Positions 1 to 9,944 of a stretch of DNA of 64,000 nt are shown here, piece by piece. Position 1 is the stretch's first letter, and every line of letters begins with the position of its first letter. The stretch is from contig JAMDHS010000052.1 in assembly GCA_029717555.1 (NCBI GenBank), forward strand, positions 62,001-126,000, given 5' to 3'. The notes beneath the pieces are model-generated. The model did no database searches and had not been told where the DNA came from. It saw only the letters and a program-made list of their open reading frames with translations. A program made the position numbers and the translations under genes. Source of the stretch: Peribolospora baueri (lineage: Eukaryota; Basidiomycota; Peribolosporomycetes; Peribolosporales; Peribolosporaceae).

Positions 1-870
1 CCGCAGGTCTGTGCACAACAGCAACATCGAGACGATTAGCCAAACAGAACGCAGCAACGAGTTCCTCAGCGGCTCTTCAACTTCTCCGCCGATTCACGGC
101 CACTCCAACCGTCATCTGTACCCACCCCGACGCCAGGCACAAGCTCACTGTTGACCCGCCAAATTTCTTCTACGTCGATCTCTCCCGCGCGGTAGTTCTT
201 CCAGTATGAGCGACAATCGGTGCAGGCGCCTATCCTCTTTCCCTCGTGCGAACCTGTGAGCATTGGCCCGGTCACGAGTTGAATGGCCGGCATGTCTGCG
301 GAAACGGCGCCCATGAGCTGAGCGGGCACCGTCTTGTCGCATCCACCGACGAGCACGACGGCGTCCATGGGCTGTGCTCGGATCATCTCCTCTGTGTCGA
401 TACTCATCAGGTTGCGCAGGAACATGGAAGTCGGATGCGAGAAGCTCTCATGGAGAGAGATGGTGGGAAAAGGAACTGGCAACGCTCCAGACAGCAGGAT
501 GCCCCGTTCGACGGCCTTGATTAGCGTGGGCACATTGCCGTGACATGGGTTGAAGCTCGAACTCGTGTCGACTATGCCGATGATGGGGCGGTCTAGAGCG
601 TCGTCGGAGAGTCCCGCTCCTTTGATGAATGCTTTACGGAGGAAGAGCGAGAACTCGTCATCGCCGCTAGAGATCAATAGCCGAGACAGTGAAGGTGATA
701 TTTCGCAAGTTCGATACTGTCAAGCAACACTCTTCCGCGTCGCGTCGCCAAGTAGCCGATGGGCACAGGGTTCCCGTCTTTACTCACTAAGACGCCAGGT
801 TCGATCGCAGCCCGTTACTCCGCGATTGCGATGGGTCTGCCTCTTGACTTTCCGTGATAGAAAGCTCCAT
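1..870 (-). CDS. IlvD/Edd-family dehydratase, 5' part (3' end beyond left edge)
   Basis: Fe-S dependent dehydratase of the dihydroxy-acid/sugar-acid dehydratase family. It removes water from a 2,3-dihydroxy acid to give a 2-keto acid. I read three exons: 870-788 (ATG), 666-126 and 8-1, with introns 787-667 (GTGAGT donor, CTAG acceptor) and 125-9 (GTGGGT donor, ACAG acceptor). All phases close. The first join gives the family start LRSN-ASYGDD. Exon 2 carries NPCHGN, the cluster-ligand motif GGCDKTVPA and GACTDCRSYW. Exon 3 opens with TCG, the beginning of the next conserved cysteine motif. The text resembles sugar-acid dehydratases (arabonate type) more than mitochondrial ILV3, and no targeting presequence is visible. 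The substrate cannot be set from this piece. Confidence 0.85.
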
Positions 871-1075
871 TGTGACTTCAGCTGAGGACGTTCAGAGAGC
901 CGAAGCGGAAGAGTGACCAGTCGGAGCAAGGAGGCGACGGGATACACCGCAATATGCGGGGAAGTATATAGCAGATCGTCGGACGCCGGCCCGAAGACGC
1001 CGATGCGAGCGGGCGGTTCATAAGAAGATCGGTAAAAGACATTGGATAAATGAAGGCAACCGGATGCTTATCGCG

Positions 1076-4000
1076 CTACAAGGCTCGCGCTGCACCTGTA
1101 AACCATTGCTGTTCCCTCTGCTGCTCCCGGAACCTCCGCCGCTCCCTAAACTGCCGTGTCGCCTCTGCGGCCTTCTCCTCGAGCCACTCGCAGCCATCGC
1201 GCCACTCGCAATTCCTGTTTCCGGGCGCCCGATGCATCGAACAAAATGGAATGATGAGACGACGGGATGAATGAGGAGACGTTGAACTTCCACACGAACG
1301 TACAGACCAGAAGACCTACTGGCATCGGATGGTATCCTCAACGCTAACCCCCCGCAACGGACGTTCTTCCATCCAAAACTGCAGCACATCGACGAGGTGC
1401 GCTTCCAAGGCGTCGTGATCATACACGAAAATGTCGCTACCGATGATGCGAGAGCTCGGGACAAAGGCTGATTCGGAGTCGCTGTCGCTGCCGGGCGGCT
1501 TGAGGTGAACCGAGGCAGATGAGGACGGATCGCTCTCGTTCGTTGGAGTGGGTGGAGATGGAATAGGGATGACTGGGAGCCGTGGTACGGTTGCTTTGGC
1601 CGCAAGGCGTACAGAGCGCCGCCGATCGCTTGGTCCTGGTTGCCCATGCTCCGAAGGCTCGTCTTGTCCGCCCGGGGCTACATCTGGTCGATTCGATGGC
1701 CCAGTGCCTGCCGCACTCGGCTTGCCTTCTTCTACCGCTTTCTGCAACGCTGTCTCGGAAGTTGTCGTCGCCGCTGGCGTCAATACCCCTGAAAGATTGG
1801 CATCGACCATCGCCACGTCCGCGTCTAACTCCATTGAAGCGTCCAACTGGGGTCCGTCCGTCCCGTCCGAAGTGGCAATCGTGGAGGGAGGTCGGAGATG
1901 AATGGTATGATCTTCCACGCCTGGACCAGACTGACCCGAACTGGTCAACAGATGCGCAAGGGCCTCCTTCTTCTGCTCGCCGGTGGACGCTGCATCAACG
2001 ATGGTCTGCAATCCCTCAGCCCCCAAACTCGCAAGGACGGCCGTCTCCACGGCCTGCTCGTCCGTCATACCTCTCTGAGCGTCTCGGAGCTCCAGAGACC
2101 GTTGACTACCAAACGCCGCATCTTCCCCTGCTGATGCCTCGCCTGCGTATTTCGCAGATGCTCTCGCTGATTCGTCTAGCCGTCCGTTGTTCCGCCACGT
2201 ACGATTACGCTTGGATCGACTGTACCGTTTATTCTGGGGGACTTGATGACGGTAGACAAGCTCGAGGCGGTCGTGCACTGGGCCGGCTGTAGACATGTGG
2301 CGGAGAAGAGCGCGGGCCATTTGATTCAGAGTCGGCCTCATTTCTATCGTGGTAGTCGACGTCGAGGTTGGATCATCATCAGTGTCTCCGCCCGGCTGCT
2401 TATGAGCGCTACTAGCATCGAAACCAAGGTCGAGATTACTACCGGCGCAGACGATGCCGACATCATGAGCGAAAGCCTCGCTGAGCGGCTCGGAAGGTTG
2501 TAGCTTCAACCGATCGAACAGGTCTGATAATTGAAGTGGTGCAGCGCTGGAGGTACACGAATGTGAGTCCGGAGCTTTACCCTCCTTTCTTCGCGTCGGA
2601 AGTGTGCCGCTGGGATGATGCAAGGCAGGTTTCTGAGAACTGTGACCTCCGGGTAGCTCTACAGCCGCCGATGGCGCTTCTGCGAGTTCCGCAGTGACGA
2701 GAGCATCCCATAACCGCTTGTAGACCATGAGTTGAAATTTAACGTGGGCGACCTGGCTAGAATGAGGCTTTCGCAAAGAGACGCGTGTCTTGGTGTCGCT
2801 GAGGTGGATAGTATGCGTGGGCATGGACGGAGACGAAGGCGTTCTGTCCCTTCGACGGCCTTTGGACGAACGTGACAAGGAGAAGAAAGAGTCGAGTTTG
2901 CTCTGTTTGCCGCTGGGTGATTTCACGGGTGACGAGCTCCGCTGACGCGGAGACGTTTGCTTGACTGATGCCTTTGTCTTGCGAGGGGTGCTCTCCGGAC
3001 GCACCAGCGGAACTCTGCGCAGCTCGTCAATGATGCCAAGGACGGGGTGACCATGTAGCAAGCCGAAAACAGGTATCTCTCGCTGATATGATCCAAGATG
3101 CGAAGATAAACCGGCATTAGCCTCTTCTCTCAAACAGGTAGACATAAGTAAACCATAGATCACAGACACATGTTCCTTCCTCCATAAGCGTCTGAATGCA
3201 GACGATCATGTTGAGCATGCGCAGCGCCCACCGGTCTTCTCTTGTGTGTGTAGCGACGGGAAGCGCAACTGGATGAATCTCCTTTTCCAGTTTCTTGTGC
3301 ATAGCCTGTCGGTGTAAAACGAGCCCACATTGTGTTGAGATTGAAGTGAATGGTGTCTCATCGTGGGCGTATGGGACGGCAGGTGCCCACCTTGCCACGA
3401 TCCATGACCTTCTCTCGGTTCTGAGCGACGGCCTTCTCCATCTTGATCTCCTTTCCCTTCGCCGTTACTATCGTCTCTGGGCGGTCCCGTACTCTTCGTG
3501 AGCGCTGACCTCGAATGCCGTAGTCCATGGCGTACTCGCACCACGCTGGCGCGACGAGATCGGAAACGCTAAAGCAGCCTTTGCGCAAGTAGAGTTGCAA
3601 CGGCGACAGAGTAGGCCTAGGAGGAGTCGACAAGACAGAGAGAAGAGCTGGGAGTGGGCCAATGTGCATACTTTCATACTTCAGTTCATATGATAAAAGG
3701 TGAAAATGAAGAGCGGAGCTTACCCTCTTCGCTGCCCAAGATTTCGATCAGTTCCCGGAGTTCTTGCTGTGCTAGCCTGTCCTGGGCGCTGGCCCCTTGC
3801 TGCTCTATCTCAAGCGCGGCCAAAGGAGACACGCTCTCTTCAGCATCTCCAACATCATCATCTCCCGCTCCTGGCTCTACGTCTCCCAAAGAATCCGATG
3901 AACGCTTGAACGCTTGGCCAGTGGTCTTCGGCAGGGGCGAGGTGGTGGCGAGGAGAGGAGAGGGTGCGGGGGCGGTCTGTGACTGAAATTGGGATTCGTA

Positions 4001-4159
4001 TGCGACAAGCTCTTCCTCTGCGGCAAAGTCCCATTGGAGACTCTCGAACAGGGCGTCCGAGTCGAGGTGTTGGCCATCGTGGTCTGTCATCGCGCCATCC
4101 TTCCCGACCGTCGTCTTAGGACCGCTTTGGGCGACCTTCGGTATCACCTCCGCGTCCAT
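1076..4159 (-). CDS. EXO5: Exonuclease V (EXO5/DEM1), Fe-S single-strand DNA exonuclease
   Basis: Single-strand DNA exonuclease of the Dem1/EXO5 family, needed for mitochondrial genome upkeep in yeast and for nuclear crosslink repair in other organisms. Five exons: 4159-3724, 3647-3391, 3305-3168, 3082-1320 and 1214-1076. The phases sum to 911 codons (910 aa). Family marks: DLVAPAWCEYAMDYG (first Fe-S cysteine), MHKKLEKEIHP, CREIPVFG, GIIDELRR and LSDTKTR in the nuclease core, then RCQNCEWRDGCEW at the C-terminus, which supplies the other three cysteines as C-x2-C-x5-C. Usual length is about 370-600 aa. Here a Ser/Pro/Asp-rich insert of roughly 350 residues separates LSDTKTR from the C-terminal cysteine domain, and there is an acidic N-terminal extension. 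The exon 3 donor is GTCTGT, which is weak, but the join restores the conserved motif. Confidence 0.93.
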
Positions 4160-4306
4160 TTACGCGATTAGACGTATCACACGCGCCTTCGATTTGCCGC
4201 AGCAGTGGAATTCGCACGCCGTCGCTACCTAAGCTTCGATCCGCCGGCGACGTTGAGAACAGTCGTTAGTTTAAACACTCGTCACCGACTTGCCCCCACC
4301 GTCAGA
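4160..4306. promoter_or_regulatory. Short shared 5' region, EXO5 / CAP1
   Basis: Only 147 bases separate the two divergent start codons, so both promoters and both 5' leaders must lie here or overlap the neighbouring gene. I see no clear TATA element. A bidirectional promoter is inferred from spacing alone. Confidence 0.5.
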
Positions 4307-5711
4307 ATGTCACAGGATCCGATCGCCCTGGCCTCTTCTCTCCTCCTCCAGTCCCCTCCAGGAGAGGTCAACGACGTCTTCAACGACATCCGCGCCATTG
4401 TCGGCAATGACGAGGCGCTCACCCAGTCCGTTATCCGTGTCCTCGAGGAGTACAACACCGAGCAGTTCATCGGCGCCAAGCTCGACGGCCAGAGCCATGA
4501 GGTGGGTTTACCTGTGCTGTGCCTTGAGAATACCATCCCGCAGGCCCCTCACCTCATCGTTGCTTGCGTACCGTTCTCGTCTCTTCATATCCCTCAGGTG
4601 ATCATCTCCAGATCCGGACAACTGTCCTCAGACCCTTCCCGTTTCGTAGACCCGCGCTCGCGTCAGTCCTTCCGTTTCGACCATCTCCGACTCATTGCCG
4701 ATGACCTGCAACCGATCCCTGTTGATGATGAGGTCGAAGAAGTCCGGTGAGTCGAGTCGGACCTGCACGTGTTCTTTTTGGCCACGCCGGCTTGAACCTT
4801 CTAAGTCCGAGCTGACTTTGCATCCATGCCCATCTCTTACTTTCTTCGTCCAATTTGTAGCAATGCTCTAGACAAAGCGACCGCATTGTATGTTTCGGAC
4901 CATTACCGGGAAGGTATTTGCACTGTATATGCGCTGCCCCACCCTACCACACCAACCGCGTCCACAGCGCCCTCCCCACCGGTCGGCGCCGGGGACGAGG
5001 AAAACACAGAGGCCGAGATCAAGGCGAGCGAGGAGGGTGTGGACTCTGCTGTAGAAGCCGTGGAGAAGGCTGGACAAGAGGGACAAGGCGCAACAGGAGC
5101 TGCTGGGGGAGGAAAGGAAAAGACGAAGTATGTCGTCCACATTGTTGGAAACAGGTACAAGACGCAGAGCTATTGGTGAGGTTCAGGAGTCGGCTATATT
5201 CCCTGCCCGAACGACGTTCCCGGACGCAGTATCGATGAATTGGAGCGTGCTCATTTCACCATTCTTCGCTCTTCATGCAGGACCGGCCGATGGCGCTCGT
5301 CCTACGTCATCGACCCCAAGTCACTCTCAGTCCGCGCCTCGATCCTAGTCAATGTTCATTACTACGAGCAAGGCAACGTGCAACTTTCCACCAATTTCCC
5401 GACCAACTTCACCCTCTCTCCTACCTCCTCTTCTCCCGCCGATCTGGCGAAGGCATTCCTGACCGCTTTGCAGAAACACGAGGGCGCCTATCAAACCGCT
5501 CTCAACGACGCATATTCAGACCTCGGGGACAAAGCCTTCAAGGGCCTCCGGAGGGCCCTACCTTTGACGAGGCAGAAACTGGATTGGGATAAAGTGAGCG
5601 GGAGTGATTCTTATTTTGGAAATTTCGCTGACTGACCCCTTGACATGTGGGTTTCTCTACGAATCTCCGCAGGTTATGAACTACAAGCTCGGTGCAGAGC
5701 TGCGCGGGTGA
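4307..5711 (+). CDS. CAP1: F-actin capping protein alpha subunit
   Basis: Alpha subunit of the capping protein heterodimer that blocks growth at barbed ends of actin filaments, typically in cortical actin patches. Exons: 4307-4501, 4598-4746, 4861-5175, 5281-5593 and 5673-5711, all with GT-AG borders and closing phase. The start MSQDPIALASSLLLQSPPGE is the first ATG in good context. An in-frame upstream ATG at 4205 is unlikely. Family blocks are VIISRSGQLSS, RFVDPRSRQSFRFDHL, TGRWRSSYVID and the C-terminal actin-binding tail with LGAELRG. An Ala/Glu/Gly-rich stretch of about 60 residues in exon 3 (PTTPTASTAPSPPVGAG onward) is longer than in most relatives and lies between conserved strands, so it is probably a surface loop. 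Confidence 0.95.
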
Positions 5712-6256
5712 TCGATATCGGGTCGGTCAGATGGCTCAATGGAGTGTTTTGTGTAACTAGTCACTGCTGTCTTTCGTCCGCTTATCACGTCCTCATTTGT
5801 TCGCATACCCATTTATGGAACTGAACCTCAATTACCACCGACTGCGCTGTGCGATTGGTTCGAATGGATCGCCCCAGTCGGAGGTGCGATAATCTAAGTG
5901 TAGGCTGAGAGCCGGCACTCCTTACGCAGCGCAATTCTATGCCTCTGCAGCGCTGTGGATCAAAGATTCAAAACAACCGTTCATCTACAACTTCGAAGAC
6001 CGTTCCCAGTCTGACCTTCGTACCCAGTTCTTCCTTCCATTATTCTGGATATCAAGTTTGGCCAATTACAAGCAAACAAGGCGAACGAACTGATCACTGC
6101 TCACGGCAGCGGGACTTCCTTCCCATCTGGGCTGACCATTTCACAGATCCATCAGAGGCGAAGAGTAGGCACAGCGTGGTGCTTCAAACGCACTTAGTCC
6201 GATGTGCCAAGGTGCCGAATCGCCCTTCCGACTGGGAGGAGGCGCCTTCGCCCTTG
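5712..6256. other. Intergenic gap between convergent CAP1 and PPR gene
   Basis: This stretch holds the 3' regions of two convergent genes. I see no further gene, RNA or repeat in it. Confidence 0.5.
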
Positions 6257-9200
6257 TCACCGCTCTCCGCAATCGCTTCGCTCGTTCGCCTCCTTCATCC
6301 GCCGGAAAAAGTCAGCTTTCCTATTCCTCCCCAACGACTTCACCAAGCTCGCCATGAACCGCTCGTCCTTGCGCACGGACCACCCCTGCCTTCGCATCCA
6401 CTGCAGCGTCTCGAGCGCCTTTTGGAGTTCGCCTATTTCGACGTACGCTAGCGTGGCGAGGATGGACGTGCCTCTGTACAGGCGTCGGTCGGCTTCCGTG
6501 CTGCCTCCTGCGGTCGCGTTGGCGTCGATGTCAGATCGGCGGGCAAAAATTTTCTCAAGAATGGCGTCGATGACAGATCGCAGCGTCGGTTTGGCTGCGC
6601 GAAACGTCTTCTGGGATCCCCAAGAGGCGCACTTGCGGACTCCCATCATCAGCCGGGTGGCTGTACCTTCATCGAGTCGGTCACGTTGGCTGGCAAGGAG
6701 GTGGAGCTCAAGGGCAGCCTCGAGGGTTGACGGGGTAGGATGCGAGCCATTTGGCACCCATGCCACCCTGCGGTGTTCTTGAGCCCCAGCCTCGTCCTTC
6801 TCCCGCTCGTGTGCCTCCTCCCCCAAGGATGACTCTTCCTTCGCCACACGTTCCCAGCCAGCCAACCTACTGGCCAACAAGTTGAGAAGCTCAGGGTTGG
6901 GTCTGAAGCCATTACGTATATCTTTCCGAAGGGTTTGGAGCTGCTCCGTCGGACTGCGCCGATCTGCCCGCAGAGCTTTGTCCTTCTCTATGTGCCCCAG
7001 ACTCCCGTAACCGGCCAACATAGAACGCGATGACAGGTGAGTGGCGATCCGATCTTCGCCCGCATCGAGGGCCGCCGCGATAAGACAGGAGAAAGTGATT
7101 CGATTGGGTGTGACTCCGGCTTGTTCAGCGCGATTAAGTAACCTCACGGCTCTGCGCACGCCTGTTGCTCCGGTGCCAGCCACAGCCTGTAGCAGGACAG
7201 TAATATCGACGATGTTGGGTACGGTTCGGCTGTTGAGCAGTGCTCGAAAAGCGCGGAACGCTTGAGGGAAGTCGTCGACGAGAAAATAGGCGTGCGCAAG
7301 CGAGGTGAGGTCGTCGTGCGAGAGCTTGGACAGAGTCAGATGGTCATTGGCGTTCCTGGCCGTCCGGAATGCTTCAATCACCTCGCGAGCGAAGTCGATG
7401 TCCGAAGATTTCGAATTTGAAACGAAGAGTTTGACGAGGGACACCATACATCTTGCGCTTGGCGGCCGGTACTCATACCAGAGGCGGCGAGCAGGTTCGA
7501 AGAGGCCAGACTTGGCGACGCAAGTCACAAGGCGGCTCTGGTGAGCGGGGCCAATATTTGGCCGGGTCTCTTCCCGCAACAGAGCCAGTAGATCTGAGCG
7601 CTCCTGACGAGCGGAAAAGTAAGAAGCCAGTTCCGTGAAGGATCGGTCATCGCTCGGTGCTATCCGAGTGCGACGGAAGAGAGACGCCGCAGGCTGGAGC
7701 TCGTTTACGCTGACCGCGGTGCGATAGATGGCATCGATGGCAGGCCTGAGGGAATTGAGAACCGTGGGTGGACAACTGTCTCGATCCCGAAGCAGCTGTT
7801 CCACCGTAGACACAGCGAATAGGACATTTTCCGGCAGCTCAGAGGCACAGAGGGTCCAGACGACGTCGTCAAGGATGCGCGCGGGCGGATAGGCAGCTGC
7901 GCCAGCCTGTGAAGTCCGCAGCTGCCGAACAAGATCGGTCAGCACTTTTGTAGCCAAACCGAGCTGGCCATGTTGGAGGAGGGAGTGAATAAGGGTGCCA
8001 AAGACGGTGACTTCGAACGTCAGATCAGGTCCTTGGAAGTGCCAACTACCGGTCTTGGCTAGGGCGATCGCCGTCTTGCCGTCGAGGAGCTCCTTCCTTT
8101 GCGCTTCCCACGTCTCGCGCCACATTCTTCCGCTCAGCTCTCCTTCGCTTACGGCCGCCTTGGAGATCGCATGCCGACGTTCGACGAGATAGTCGAGGAT
8201 GCGGAGCGCATCTTTCCTCCCGCCCACCTCCTGGTCCAGTAGCCAGCGTAGTACCATGATCCCGCGCCTCAAGCTGAAAAAAGGACGTGCTTGCGAGGAC
8301 TCCTGAGTCGAATCGCCACGCGCCAACCCGTCGAGAGGCGAAAAAAGACCTCGCTCCATCAAAGCCTGTACGACGGGCAACAGAGTGCCTAAGCGTCGAG
8401 GTCGAGAGGCAATGAGGACGAGAAGGCGCCTTGCTAAGGTCATCGAAATACCTTGCGGGAGGTGAAAGTCGTGGCGATCTTCTTCAAACCGACTTGTCGT
8501 CGGTGACTCGGAAACATCTTGGACCGTAGAGGTCGAGATCGAGGTCGACGCCGGCACACGCAACAAGTCGAAAACGGCAACCAGCACGTGGGCATCTTTC
8601 TCGAAAGAGTATACGACGGCCGAACGCAGCATGGCTTCTACAGCCAAATGGCGACGTGAAGAGCCAGCCTGAGCACCGAATCCCGGTCTTTCGGCGGAAC
8701 AGGGCCGCCTAAGGTCTTGCAGCAAGCATGCGAGCACTTCTCCGTATCCGCGGCGAAAAACTATAGCGGCTAGATGAGCCAAGCCCTGGTCGGTGATTTC
8801 CCCAAGATGGAGGGGAGAGCGATGTCGCAGAGTCAGATATGCCGTTATGACGTCCTCCGCTTGAGGAAAGACGTCGGAAGAACCGGAGATATGCTCGAAG
8901 GGAGTGCGACCCTGGGCAGCGTTGATTACGTTCACCAGGTCCGAATCGGAGTGGTCTCCCGGTGAGATGCCGAAGAGCGCAGGAGAGGATGAAAATACGG
9001 GAGAGTCTTCGTGAGGGTCTTCGATTACGTTTTCGTTGTCCCTAACATCCCGTGGTGCTCGCATGTACGCCGTCCAAAGAGCGCCAGCATGGGCTTCGTC
9101 GGCGAACCTAGAGGAAGAAGTGAAACTCCTCATCGAAGCATGCTGCGCTTGACATCGATGCTTGACGGCGGATGTTTGGCGTGGTAACGACGACGAAAAT

Positions 9201-9396
9201 GGCCTGGAGACGCTCCCATCTGAGCGGGTGATGAAGGACGGACGCGCGTCATCTTGACCGCATCTGGAAAAGAGCAAAGGCGAAAGGCGCGACGTGAGCT
9301 AGCGACAGGACGGCGAAGACGGGCGGCTCAATGCGTCTTCGCACAAACTCACCTTCTAAGCAGGTCATCCACCGTCCTCTGTGATTCCCCCTCCAT
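6257..9396 (-). CDS. Pentatricopeptide-repeat (PPR) protein, probably mitochondrial
   Basis: Large helical-repeat protein, probably acting on mitochondrial RNA (stability, processing or translation). The target is unknown. Two exons: 9396-9353 and 9263-6257. The join (GTGAGT donor, CCAG acceptor) is the only one that links an upstream ATG (MEGESQRTVDDLLR) to the long frame in phase. The long frame itself has no early ATG until MRSFTSSSRF, which could be an alternative start and resembles the end of a mitochondrial presequence. PPR-like helix pairs are clearest in the middle to C-terminal part, for example AEQAGVTPNRITFSCLI and the segments around ARRLWYEY and AFRAFRALLNSRTVPN. About 1,015 residues in total. 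I cannot assign an orthologue by name. Confidence 0.75.
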
Positions 9397-9944
9397 CCTG
9401 TCATCCTCTCGGTCTGCATCCTGCGTGAAACCGCCCCAGCCCTCCGCCGCCATTTGCCATCGGTGCCCTCCCTCCCGACTTGCAGCAAGTCTGGCGGCCC
9501 GCGAGCTCAGAACGGATGCAACCAACCGACGCGAAACTGGTCTGGCATGCATACTGCTGCTCTACCGCATCAATGAAGAACAATTAAAAAAAAAAAAAGA
9601 AAAAAAAATATGGCATAAAGACGAAAAGGGTAGAGAGTCGTGGAAAGAAGGAAGGTACGGAAGGGAGAGCTGCAACGAAGCACTTGCTGCGGCACCTTAG
9701 AAAGAGCGACTGAGTTTTCTGATTGCTGCGGGCCATCTCAAATGGTCACGTGATTCGCTTGGAACAGAGCGCGCTGACATCGTACAACAAGCATCGAGAG
9801 ACTCCCGTTGAAGGGAGGAAGAAATGAAGGAAGGAGTGATAGCGGACAAGTAGCGGCTAGGAAACGAAAGAGTACAATGACAGAGAGGCAAAGAAACGCA
9901 AGTTGCGGCAAGGGAAAGACAAACGCGACGCAGTTCAGGGGAGT
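9397..9944. other. Intergenic gap with A-rich run
   Basis: This gap lies between the PPR gene start and the stop of the next minus-strand gene. An oligo-A tract occupies about 9585-9609. I see nothing else that looks coding. Confidence 0.5.

Noticed and set aside
1582-2292. Plus-strand open frame opposite EXO5 exon 4
   Set aside because: It lies wholly within the EXO5 coding exon and has no recognisable protein family text.
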